From contig JANOFE010000073.1 in assembly GCA_031413495.1 (NCBI GenBank), forward strand, positions 1-14,263: DNA of 14,263 bases, given 5' to 3'. The position numbers and the translations under genes are program-made. Of this stretch, positions 1 through 7,328 are shown piece by piece. The notes under the pieces are model-generated. The model did not search any database, was not told the DNA's origin, and saw only the letters and a program-made list of their open reading frames with translations. Within the stretch, counting starts at the first letter, position 1. Each line of letters opens with the position of its first letter. This stretch comes from JACMNW01 sp031413495. Its GTDB lineage: Bacteria > Pseudomonadota > Alphaproteobacteria > Rhodobacterales > Rhodobacteraceae.

Positions 1-559
1 TGTCTTTCACATGCACGGCAGTAATCCTGTCGCCATACCACTTGATCCACTCCATCGGGTCCGCACCGCCACGAATGATCCAGGCAATATCAGCCTCCCA
101 TTCCAAATCCGGCCCGCCTTCAAAGATCAGGTCTTGCGGCACGCTGCCATCATGCAGGGCCACGAATTCGAACGCGTGGTTGTGCCAGCCAAAACCAAAA
201 CCAGCCTCGCGGTACGGTTTGCCAATCTCTTGCAGCCGCGCCCCAAATTCCCGCCAGCCATCCGCCGTTGTGGGCCGATCACCCGGCATCAGGTGCGGGC
301 AATAAATCCGCTCCATCCCCAGCGTGGTGGCAATGGTCAGCGCGTGGGATACTTCGGTTTCCAGCATGGTCAGCCCGAAATGCCCGGTTTTCATCGACAG
401 GTGATTGGCCTTCAACAACGTGGCCAAACCTGCCGCGTCGTCATAAAGCCCGCCATACCCTTCGACCGAAGAATAGCCCGCCTTAGCCACCATCGCCAAT
501 GTCGCCTCTAGCGGTTGGAAATTGCGGCTGCTGTACAGCTGATACGAAAAATCGGTCAT
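1..559 (-). CDS. Sugar phosphate isomerase/epimerase-like TIM-barrel protein (3' end outside window)
   Basis: This gene starts with ATG at 559 and runs off the left edge, so only the first 186 residues are visible. They read as a xylose-isomerase-like TIM barrel (AP-endonuclease-2 superfamily). Visible marks are an early VEG (E33), the GWHNHAFEF strand with the usual metal-ligand glutamate (E131), a later DIAW segment and HVKD at the edge. There is no signal peptide, so it should be cytoplasmic. Family members isomerise or epimerise sugars or keto-sugars with a divalent metal, and some act on inositol-type compounds; the exact substrate cannot be read here. It follows the beta-mannosidase gene by 12 nt with an AAAGGA ribosome site, so it is probably the next cistron of the uptake operon and may act on the released sugar. 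The fold call is firm; the reaction is inference. Confidence 0.88.
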   Translation of the reverse strand, partial: MTDFSYQLYSSRNFQPLEATLAMVAKAGYSSVEGYGGLYDDAAGLATLLKANHLSMKTGHFGLTMLETEVSHALTIATTLGMERIYCPHLMPGDRPTTADGWREFGARLQEIGKPYREAGFGFGWHNHAFEFVALHDGSVPQDLIFEGGPDLEWEADIAWIIRGGADPMEWIKWYGDRITAVHVKD

Positions 560-571
560 GGGTTTGTCCTT

Positions 572-2971
572 TCAGGCGGGGCCGTAAGTGGCCGAATAAA
601 GATCGCGCAGGGTGAATTTCGGGGCCGCACCGGGTGTGGCGGGCGTGAAGGTGACGGTCGCCGGATGACCCGGAAACAACGTGAAAGCGTTGGCTGAAAA
701 CCGGCCCGGTTGATCCGATTCCACAGCCACGTAAGGCGCCAAGGTACGGGCGTCTATCGTGATATCCCAGCCCGTCGCAGTTGGCGTCACAACGGATGAC
801 AGCTTTGGCGGCAGTAAATCATAGGTTTTCCACGGCTTTGGCGCGAACACATCACCTGCGTGCTGACCGTCTGGTAGCGTCCACAAGACCACCAGCACCT
901 CATCTGCCGCCAGCGCGTCGGCGGCAAGTTGCACCACTTGCATGGCCGCGTCGGGGCCAACATCGACCGACAGTTTTGCCAATGGGCGAATTTCCCCGGT
1001 CATCCGGCCCGCGTTCACCGCAACCGTCAGCAAAATGGGGGCCGCAGTATCATTCACGGCACGCAGTATGATACCGCCCGCATCTGGTACAGCGACCACG
1101 GTTACCGGCGCAAAAAACTCTGTCGCCATGTGATGCAGCAATTTCCAGCCACCGCCATGGTCCAAACTCGACCACGAACACACCGGCCACGTGTCATTCA
1201 ACTGCCAGATCAACGCCCCCATGCAATGAGGTTTCAAGCCCCGCCAATGGGTTACGGCGGTTTTTATCGCCAATCCTTGCTGCACTTGGCTGAGGTAGAC
1301 GAAGCTCTCGAAATCCACAGGGAAGCGGAAATAGCGAAACATCGTTTCCGCGATCCGGGCATTGCCGCCTGCGTTTTTCTGGTGGCTTTCCATCACCGGG
1401 GCGGCAATGTTGAAATCCTTCGGGTCGGCAAAACGGCGGATCACGTCCATAGACGGATAAGATTGAAACCCGAATTCCGAACAAAACCGGGGGCTTACAT
1501 CCCGGTAATGGTCAAAATCCCGGCCTTCGTGCCAGACTGACCAAAAATGCATGTCGCCCTTGCTGTCGTCATGCCAGGCATCGCCGAAATCCATCGGGCC
1601 GGGGCTGGGCGAGGACGGCCACCAAACGGCATTTGGCACCGCCGCTTTCAACGCCGCCTCGATTGCGCGGTTCAGGCGGTCATAGCCCACCAGATACTGA
1701 TCCCGGTTGGCGCGGGTTTCCGGAAACCATGTCAGCGCGCCAATTAACTCATTGTCGCCACACCATAAAATCAGGCTGGCATGGTGATGCAACCGCAAAG
1801 CCTGTTCGCGCACCTCGATGGCAACATCGGCCAAAAACGCCGCATTTGCCGGGTATATGTGGCAGGAAAACATGAAATCTTGCCAGACCATCAGACCCAA
1901 TTCATCGCACAGGTCATAGAACCAATCCGGTTCATACCGACCACCGCCCCAGACGCGGATCATGTTCATGTTGGCGTCTACCGCCGATTGCAGCAGATCG
2001 CGGGTTTTGGCTGGCGTAATCCGCCCCGCCAGCGCATCAGCCGGTATCCAGTTGGCCCCCCGCGCAAAGATATCGCGGCCGTTAATCGCGAATTTGAAGC
2101 CCAGCCCGGCGGCATCTTTTTGCGTGACCAAACGGGCGTCGCGCAGCCCGCATTTCCTGTGCTCTTTCTGTGCTTTATACGTCAGCACAAGGTCGTGCAG
2201 CACTTGGCGTCCAGCCCCTGCTGGCCACCACAGAACCGGATCGTCAATTACCAGCTCCGCCCTCGCCACGCCGCGTTTGATGACGGCGTTCGCCGTAACC
2301 CCGGCAAGGGTCATTGCAACCGTATCGCCTTCGGCCTCGCCCTCCATCTCAGCCGTCACAGACACCACCACGCGCCCCGGTGTGTGCACCTGATCCACCA
2401 CCACAGACGCGATCCGCGCCACCACCACGGGTTCCAGCCCGATATCCCCGTAAACCCCAAACGGGCACAGCGCGATGTTCCAATCCCAGCCGAAATCACA
2501 CGACGGCTTGCGCAGCATATTGCCGTTGGGAATGGGGGTGTTGTTGGCAGAAAACGGCACGAAATAGGGTTGCGCCGCCTGCAGGCGTGCCGCCTCGGCC
2601 ACCACATTGCCAAAGCGAACCTCGATGTCATTCGACCCAATCCGCAACACAGCGGACAGATCAATGCGAAACGACCGGAACATATTGGCGCTGCGCAAAA
2701 CGGTGACACCGTTCACCACCACTTCGGCCAGCGTATCCAGCATAGATGCGACCAACACCAGATCAGTGCGGTCCACGACAAACTGCCGCGCAATCACCCA
2801 ATCCCGATCACAAATCCAGCGCAGACCATATTCATTGCGCCCGAAATACGGGTCCGGGATCAGCCCCGCGTCATGCAACGCCGATATCCCATCGCCCGGA
2901 ATATGCATCGGGGCAGACATACCTTCGGCCCCATCCGAAAGATGCCATTCCCCACCCAAATCAACCAACAT
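572..2971 (-). CDS. Beta-mannosidase, glycoside hydrolase family 2, cytoplasmic
   Basis: A 799-residue GH2 enzyme that should release mannose from the non-reducing end of beta-mannosides by a retaining mechanism. It has the N-terminal jelly-roll region (start LGGEWHL, later FGWDWN), an immunoglobulin-like middle, the TIM barrel with IRVWGGGRYEPDWFYDLCDE, and a C-terminal beta region. The acid/base glutamate is in WCGDNE (E408) and the nucleophile in RFCSEFG (E499); WQLNDTWP also fits beta-mannosidases. No signal peptide is present, so it would act on imported short oligosaccharides. The open frame reaches 73 codons further upstream into the ATPase gene, but those residues do not look like protein of this family. 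ATG 2971, 4 nt after the ATPase stop and with an AAAGG site about 10 nt upstream, is the better start. Related GH2 enzymes (beta-glucuronidase, exo-glucosaminidase) are less likely given the NE and WGGG context. Confidence 0.92.
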   Translation of the reverse strand: MLVDLGGEWHLSDGAEGMSAPMHIPGDGISALHDAGLIPDPYFGRNEYGLRWICDRDWVIARQFVVDRTDLVLVASMLDTLAEVVVNGVTVLRSANMFRSFRIDLSAVLRIGSNDIEVRFGNVVAEAARLQAAQPYFVPFSANNTPIPNGNMLRKPSCDFGWDWNIALCPFGVYGDIGLEPVVVARIASVVVDQVHTPGRVVVSVTAEMEGEAEGDTVAMTLAGVTANAVIKRGVARAELVIDDPVLWWPAGAGRQVLHDLVLTYKAQKEHRKCGLRDARLVTQKDAAGLGFKFAINGRDIFARGANWIPADALAGRITPAKTRDLLQSAVDANMNMIRVWGGGRYEPDWFYDLCDELGLMVWQDFMFSCHIYPANAAFLADVAIEVREQALRLHHHASLILWCGDNELIGALTWFPETRANRDQYLVGYDRLNRAIEAALKAAVPNAVWWPSSPSPGPMDFGDAWHDDSKGDMHFWSVWHEGRDFDHYRDVSPRFCSEFGFQSYPSMDVIRRFADPKDFNIAAPVMESHQKNAGGNARIAETMFRYFRFPVDFESFVYLSQVQQGLAIKTAVTHWRGLKPHCMGALIWQLNDTWPVCSWSSLDHGGGWKLLHHMATEFFAPVTVVAVPDAGGIILRAVNDTAAPILLTVAVNAGRMTGEIRPLAKLSVDVGPDAAMQVVQLAADALAADEVLVVLWTLPDGQHAGDVFAPKPWKTYDLLPPKLSSVVTPTATGWDITIDARTLAPYVAVESDQPGRFSANAFTLFPGHPATVTFTPATPGAAPKFTLRDLYSATYGPA

Positions 2972-2975
2972 CGTG

Positions 2976-4046
2976 TCAGAGCCTTTCTTCGGTGCCCTTA
3001 TCAAACATCGACGCGCGGATCGGATCAAACCCGATATGCAGCGCATCACCGGGGGCAACCTTGGCTTGCCCCTCCATACGCAGGCGGAAATCCTGACCTG
3101 CGACCTTGGCCCAAACCAGCGTATCAGCGCCCATCGGTTCCACAATTTCGACGATGCTATCCATGTGGACAGGGCATGCCTTGGCGGCATCCCCGGTCAG
3201 CACCGCCTCTGGCCGGATGCCAAACCACGCAGGCCCGGCTGGCCATTTCGCAAAGGGATAGCGCGAGACATCCATGGTTACATCGCCTGTGTGAAAAGCT
3301 TTGCTTTCCAGCAAGCCATCCAGAAAATTGATCTCTGGGCTGCCAATAAACCCTGCCACATATTTATTGACGGGCCGGTTATAAATTTCATCCGGCGAGG
3401 CAAGCTGCTGGATCAACCCGCCGCGCATGACGGCAATCCTGTCGGCCAATGTCAGCGCTTCGATCTGGTCATGGGTGACGTAGATCATGGTGTTTTTCAG
3501 CCGTTGATGCAGGCGCTTAATTTCCACCCTCAGATCGGCGCGCAGTTTGGCATCAAGGTTTGACAGCGGTTCATCAAACAAAAACACATCCACATCTCGC
3601 ACCAAAGCCCGGCCAATCGCCACGCGCTGCCGCTGCCCACCCGACAGGGCGGCTGGTTTACGGTCAAGCAGGGGGCCGATTTGCAAAATCTCGGCGGCGC
3701 GGCTGACCCGTTTGTCAATCTCTGCCTTCGGCATTTTTGCGTTCTTCAACCCGAATGTCAGGTTTCCGCGCACGGTCATCTGCGGGTAAAGCGCGTAGGA
3801 TTGGAACACCATGCCAATGCCGCGATCAGACGGTTCCGCCCAGGTGACATTCTTGCCTTTGATCCAGATCTGGCCATCGCTGATGTCCAAAAGCCCGGCA
3901 ATACAGTTCAAGAGGGTTGATTTGCCACAGCCCGACGGCCCCAGAAGCACAATGAATTCACCCTCGGCGACATCAAGGTTCATGTTTTTCAGGACCGAGA
4001 CGGCGCCGAAATTTAGGCTTAAGTCCTTGACGGAGACAGAGTGCAT
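2976..4046 (-). CDS. CUT1 sugar ABC transporter ATP-binding protein (MalK/UgpC type)
   Basis: A 356-residue ATPase that energises sugar import on the cytoplasmic side of the membrane. Walker A is GPSGCGKST (36-44), the Q-loop is FQSYALYPQMT around Q82, the signature is LSGGQRQR (134-141), Walker B is VFLFDEP (154-160) with the D-loop SNLDAKLR, and the H-loop is VTHDQ (H192). The last third, with FIGSPEINF and WFGIRPEA, is the TOBE/OB-fold regulatory region of MalK-like proteins. The frame extends 27 codons upstream into the permease gene, but ATG 4046 fits the family N-terminus, lies 4 nt after the permease stop and has an AAGGG site. MalK-type ATPases are sometimes shared among several CUT1 systems, so it may serve others. 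Substrate cannot be told from this subunit. Confidence 0.95.
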   Translation of the reverse strand: MHSVSVKDLSLNFGAVSVLKNMNLDVAEGEFIVLLGPSGCGKSTLLNCIAGLLDISDGQIWIKGKNVTWAEPSDRGIGMVFQSYALYPQMTVRGNLTFGLKNAKMPKAEIDKRVSRAAEILQIGPLLDRKPAALSGGQRQRVAIGRALVRDVDVFLFDEPLSNLDAKLRADLRVEIKRLHQRLKNTMIYVTHDQIEALTLADRIAVMRGGLIQQLASPDEIYNRPVNKYVAGFIGSPEINFLDGLLESKAFHTGDVTMDVSRYPFAKWPAGPAWFGIRPEAVLTGDAAKACPVHMDSIVEIVEPMGADTLVWAKVAGQDFRLRMEGQAKVAPGDALHIGFDPIRASMFDKGTEERL

Positions 4047-4050
4047 ATGA

Positions 4051-4953
4051 TCAACCCTTGACCGCGCCGGCGGCGATGCCACGGACGAAGTACTTGCCAG
4101 AGAGGAAATAAATGGTGAGCGGGACAAGCCCGGTTAGAATGGTCGCAGCCATCTCGACATTGTATTCTTTGACACCCTGTAACGAGTTGACGATGTTGTT
4201 AAGCTGCACCGTCATCGGATAGTTTGTTGGTCCGGCATAGATGACGCCAAATAGGAAGTCGTTCCAAATGCCGGTCACCTGCAAGATCACGGCCACTGTA
4301 AAGATCGGCAGTGACGTTGGCACCAGAACCCTGAAAAAGATGCGCCAATATCCGGCACCATCGACGCGCGCCGCTTTGAACAGTTCATCAGGCAACGATG
4401 CAAAGTAATTGCGAAACAGCAGCGTAAGGATCGGCAAGCCAAAGACGGTATGCACGAAAATGACCGCATAAAGCGTTGAATAAATCCCCATTTCCCGCGT
4501 GATGATCACCAAGGGATACAAAAACACCTGATAGGGAATGAAGGATCCGACAAGCAGAATGGCAAAGCACCACTCGGCCAATTTGAACGGCCAATTTGCA
4601 AGGCTGTAGCCAGAGATTGAGGCCACCGCGATCGACACCACCACCGAGGGTACGGTGATGAACACCGAATTCCAAAAGCCGGGCGCAAGACCGGTGCAAT
4701 TCAACCCCGTGCAGGCCTGCGACCACGCCTTGACCCAAGCATCGAAAGACGGCTGCAAAGTCGGGATAAAGATGTTGCCCTCGCGGATCTGATCCAGATC
4801 CTTCAGCGACGTGATGATCATCACATAAAGCGGGATCAGGTAGTAGATCGAAGTGACGATCAACAAGGTATAGATCAGCACCCTGCCGGGCGCGAAAAAC
4901 GGCTTTGGCTTTGCTCCCGTAGGGGTCATCGCAGATGCAGGTGACATGGCCAT
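4051..4953 (-). CDS. CUT1 sugar ABC transporter permease, MalG-like
   Basis: A 300-residue inner-membrane permease with about six predicted hydrophobic helices (first YTLLIVTSIYYLIPLYVMII, last the TILTGLVPLTIYFL region). The cytoplasmic EAA loop that docks on the ATPase is ELFKAARVDGAGYWRIFFRV, with the usual alanines and glycine. The C-terminus (FVRGIAAGAVKG) is the typical MalG-family tail. A periplasmic loop holds two close cysteines (ACTGLNC), which could pair. I chose ATG 4953, 7 nt after the first permease stop with an AGGGG site about 11 nt upstream; a longer frame from a TTG at 4983 would overlap that gene and has no good ribosome site. It would form the channel together with the MalF-like partner. 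Confidence 0.94.
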   Translation of the reverse strand: MAMSPASAMTPTGAKPKPFFAPGRVLIYTLLIVTSIYYLIPLYVMIITSLKDLDQIREGNIFIPTLQPSFDAWVKAWSQACTGLNCTGLAPGFWNSVFITVPSVVVSIAVASISGYSLANWPFKLAEWCFAILLVGSFIPYQVFLYPLVIITREMGIYSTLYAVIFVHTVFGLPILTLLFRNYFASLPDELFKAARVDGAGYWRIFFRVLVPTSLPIFTVAVILQVTGIWNDFLFGVIYAGPTNYPMTVQLNNIVNSLQGVKEYNVEMAATILTGLVPLTIYFLSGKYFVRGIAAGAVKG

Positions 4954-4960
4954 AATTCGC

Positions 4961-5872
4961 TTATCCCCTGCTTTTCTTGCCAAATTCGACGACGATCCAC
5001 GGAATCAAAATGATGGCCGTTGCCAAAAGCAGTACTGACGACGCTGCCGTACCCTGGGCAAGCGCGCCCACAAAAAGCTTTTCATAGATGTACATCGACG
5101 GCACTTGCGACGAATTGCCGGGCCCGCCTTGGGTCAGCGCCAGCACAAGGTCATAAACCCGCACCGATCCTGACGCGACGATGACAAAGATGGTGATCAT
5201 CACCGGGCGCATCATTGGCACAACGATTTGCAGATAGGTCCGCCATTTGGGAATGCCGTCCACCCGTGCCGCGCGCCAAATCTCATCATCAATGCTGCGT
5301 AGGCCCGCCAGCATCAGCGCCATCACAAGGCCCGTGCCCTGCCACAGCCCGGCGATAACCACAGTGTATATCGACATATCGCGGTTGGTCAGCCAGTCGA
5401 AGGAAAAACTGGTCCAGCCGAGATCACGGACGGTTTTTTCCAACCCGAACGCAGGGTTCAATATCCAGGCCCAGACTTTGCCGGTCACGATGAAAGACAG
5501 CGCAAAGGGATACAGGTAGATGGTGCGAAAAACCCCCTCAGCGCGGATTTTCTGATCCATCAGCACCGCAAGCAGGAAGCCTATGATAAAGGCGAAGCCC
5601 GAAAAAAGGATGCCGTAAATCGCCAGATTGGTGATGGATGTAATCCAGCGCGGTGTTTTCCACAGACGCACATATTGGTCCCATCCCACCCAATTGTCGT
5701 AGAATTCTTGCGGGGTGAAGATCGGCAAGGTTTTGATGCCGGTAAAAGACGACGCCACCGTCCATATTGTGCTGCCGATGAAAACCACCAGAACGATAAA
5801 GATCATCGGCGATGCGGCCAGCTTCGCAGACAAGTTCCGGAACAGGGGATTTGGCCGCTTCATTTCAGACAT
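4961..5872 (-). CDS. CUT1 sugar ABC transporter permease, MalF-like
   Basis: A 303-residue inner-membrane permease and the upstream partner of the MalG-like protein. The first helix is at about residues 22-42 (MIFIVLVVFIGSTIW), with about five more after it. The EAA loop reads EIWRAARVDGIPKWRTYLQIVVP, and ALTQGGPGNSS is the familiar segment just after the loop in this family. It lacks the large extra periplasmic domain of enteric MalF, as expected for the shorter CUT1 members. The ATG at 5872 has a GGGGGA ribosome site 7-8 nt upstream. It is separated from the binding-protein gene by 77 nt holding a stem-loop, so it may be translated from less abundant mRNA than that gene. Confidence 0.94.
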   Translation of the reverse strand: MSEMKRPNPLFRNLSAKLAASPMIFIVLVVFIGSTIWTVASSFTGIKTLPIFTPQEFYDNWVGWDQYVRLWKTPRWITSITNLAIYGILFSGFAFIIGFLLAVLMDQKIRAEGVFRTIYLYPFALSFIVTGKVWAWILNPAFGLEKTVRDLGWTSFSFDWLTNRDMSIYTVVIAGLWQGTGLVMALMLAGLRSIDDEIWRAARVDGIPKWRTYLQIVVPMMRPVMITIFVIVASGSVRVYDLVLALTQGGPGNSSQVPSMYIYEKLFVGALAQGTAASSVLLLATAIILIPWIVVEFGKKSRG

Positions 5873-5898
5873 TGCTTTTCCCCCGCCCCGGTAAAACT

Positions 5899-5922
5899 CG
5901 GCCCGGCAGAGATGCCGGGCCG
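5899..5922 (-). terminator. Intercistronic GC stem-loop between binding-protein and permease genes
   Basis: A perfect 10-bp inverted repeat (CGGCCCGGCA and TGCCGGGCCG) with a 4-nt loop starts about 28 nt after the binding-protein stop codon. In the mRNA the 3' arm is followed only by AGUUUUACC, so the U run is short and termination would be partial at best. In CUT1 operons, hairpins at this place (for example malE-malF) commonly shield the upstream mRNA and give the binding protein a higher yield than the membrane subunits. The same role is inferred here. The pairing is directly visible; the effect is not. Confidence 0.6.
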
Positions 5923-5949
5923 GGTATCAGATTTCGACTGACCCAAAGA

Positions 5950-7188
5950 TCACTTAGGTGCAGCTTCGATAATCGCTGCAAACTGCTCTTGTGCCACTTC
6001 CGGCGTGATTGTCAGGTCCGAGAAGAACTCTTTCATCACGTCGTTGATCTGGTTAAGCGAGTCGCGATCCAACATTTGCGAGTTGTTCGGGAACACTTTC
6101 GTGCCTTGGTCAAGGATCTCAAGGCCTTTCTTCATGCAGTCGTTGGCCGCGGAAAGATCCACGTCAGCGCGCATCGGCAACGAGCCTTTCTTCAGGTTAA
6201 AGGCAACCTGCACTTCCTTGGTCACCATTGAAGACGCCAAAGCCAACTGTGCCTTGGTCACTTCTGGATCTTCGCTTTTCGGGAAATAGAACACATCCCC
6301 GCCTGTGCCCAGAACAGGCTCGACACCAAGGCCGGGCAAGCAATCGAAGTCCTTGCCTGCAACCAAGCCGGCCACGGCGAATTCACCACCAGCCCAGTCA
6401 CCCATAACGTTGGCTGCGGCCTTGCCCTGGATCACCAGTGCTACCGCGTCGTTCCACTGCGGAACCACGGTCTTGGGGTCGATGATCTGACGTGCTTCGT
6501 CTATTGCCTTGAACACTGCCGCGAATTCTGGGCCACGCGCCAGCTCAAGATTGCGGTCTTGGTAGACCGACACATAGGTGTCAACGCCCGCAATCGCCAC
6601 GATCAGATCTTCGGTCAACAGACCCACCGGCCAACCTTCGGCCAACGATAGCGGGATGATGCCTTTTTCTTTCAGCGCGGGCGCTGCAGCGATCATCTCT
6701 GCCCAGTTCGTTGGCGGTGCGATGCCCGCATCTTCATAGACTTTGCGGTTGGTCCACATCCATTGGCCCGAATGCAAGTTCACCGGCACGCAGTAAACTT
6801 TGCCGTCCAAGGTGCAGCTGTCCATCTGCGATTTCGGGCGCAGAATGGTGGCCCAGTCTTCCGCAGTCGCAAGTTCGGTCAGGTCTTGCATCAGGCCAGC
6901 CGCGATCAGATCGTCAGCATCCTTGCCGGGGTTCAGCTGCGTGGCACCCATCGGGTTGCCGCCCAGAATCCGGCTGATGATGATCGGGCGAGCGACGTCA
7001 CCTGAACCCGCAATCGCGCCATCGACCCACTTGTTGCCAGTCGCGTCAAACGCCTTGGCAAATTCGGCCACTGCAGCGGCTTCGCCACCCGATGTCCACC
7101 AATGGGTGACCTCAAGATCAGTTGCAAATGCAGCATTTGTAAGTGCAGTTGCAGCAAGCAGGCTTGCTGCGAGATATTTATATTTCAT
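5950..7188 (-). CDS. Periplasmic sugar-binding protein of the GtsA/ThuE-like group (CUT1)
   Basis: A 412-residue extracytoplasmic solute-binding protein, first gene of the uptake operon. Residues 1-22 form a Sec signal peptide (KYK, a hydrophobic core, then AFA) with probable cleavage before TDLEV; there is no lipobox. The mature start TDLEVTHWWTSGGEAAAV is typical of the glucose/mannose/trehalose-type binding proteins such as GtsA. Four cysteines (C125, C133 and two later ones in FDCLPG and NDCMKK) could form two periplasmic disulfides. GDWAGGEF and the late NNSQMLDRD segment also fit the family. The ATG at 7188 has a strong AGGGAGGAA ribosome site. With a beta-mannosidase in the operon, a beta-mannoside or manno-oligosaccharide is the best guess for ligand; glucose or mannose cannot be excluded. 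Confidence 0.93.
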   Translation of the reverse strand: MKYKYLAASLLAATALTNAAFATDLEVTHWWTSGGEAAAVAEFAKAFDATGNKWVDGAIAGSGDVARPIIISRILGGNPMGATQLNPGKDADDLIAAGLMQDLTELATAEDWATILRPKSQMDSCTLDGKVYCVPVNLHSGQWMWTNRKVYEDAGIAPPTNWAEMIAAAPALKEKGIIPLSLAEGWPVGLLTEDLIVAIAGVDTYVSVYQDRNLELARGPEFAAVFKAIDEARQIIDPKTVVPQWNDAVALVIQGKAAANVMGDWAGGEFAVAGLVAGKDFDCLPGLGVEPVLGTGGDVFYFPKSEDPEVTKAQLALASSMVTKEVQVAFNLKKGSLPMRADVDLSAANDCMKKGLEILDQGTKVFPNNSQMLDRDSLNQINDVMKEFFSDLTITPEVAQEQFAAIIEAAPK

Positions 7189-7190
7189 TG

Positions 7191-7200
7191 ATTCCTCCCT
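7191..7200 (-). promoter_or_regulatory. Strong ribosome binding site of the sugar-binding protein gene
   Basis: Read on the minus strand this is AGGGAGGAAT, a near-ideal Shine-Dalgarno ending 2 nt before the ATG at 7188, with the AGGAG-like core about 5-8 nt from it. It is clearly better than the sites of the genes downstream, in keeping with the high output expected of a binding protein. Confidence 0.7.
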
Positions 7201-7206
7201 AACGTA

Positions 7207-7232
7207 AACGTTATAGTACGCACTATAACGTT
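7207..7232. promoter_or_regulatory. Operator candidate: perfect inverted repeat with 11-bp arms
   Basis: AACGTTATAGT and ACTATAACGTT are exact reverse complements separated by ACGC. The half sites begin or end with AACGTT, so the repeat can also be read as two CG-centred sites, at 7209/7210 and 7229/7230, 20 bp apart. The second of these, ACTATAACGTTGTAGT (7222-7237), is a 16-bp palindrome with one mismatched pair. LacI-family proteins usually bind palindromes with a central CG, where the hinge-helix leucine inserts. The repeat covers the predicted -10 box of the uptake operon and reaches toward its start, so bound LacI-type regulator from the adjacent gene would block transcription. Symmetry is seen; regulator assignment is inferred from adjacency. 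Confidence 0.72.
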
Positions 7233-7249
7233 GTAGTTTGCGCTATCAA
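7222..7249 (-). promoter_or_regulatory. Sigma-70-type promoter of the sugar-uptake operon
   Basis: On the minus strand TTGATA (7249-7244) and TATAGT (7227-7222) each differ from consensus at one position and are separated by 16 bp. A start near 7215 would leave a leader of about 26 nt before the binding-protein ATG. The inverted repeat at 7207-7232 overlaps the -10 box and start region, as expected for a repressor-controlled promoter. No experimental start is known. Confidence 0.55.
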
Positions 7250-7328
7250 GAAAAAAGATGATCGCTATATGTAAGAGCCACTGATCAGTAGATCTGCCTG
7301 CGCAAAGTCAGTGTAAACGGAGTTTCGG

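Noticed and set aside
2972..3190. 73-codon N-terminal extension of the beta-mannosidase frame
   Set aside because: It lies wholly over the 3' end of the ATPase gene, its residues do not resemble the GH2 family, and ATG 2971 has proper spacing and a ribosome site.
1781..3331. A 516-codon plus-strand open frame opposite the beta-mannosidase and ATPase genes
   Set aside because: It spans the opposite strand of two clearly real genes, its residues (rich in His, Arg, Pro, Gln) look like antisense translation of GC-rich coding DNA, and no domain is recognisable.
7280..7289. Perfect palindrome ACTGATCAGT between the operator and the LacI start
   Set aside because: A 10-bp palindrome is expected by chance at this length scale and it does not match the AACGTT-type operator; it has no repeat elsewhere nearby that I noticed.
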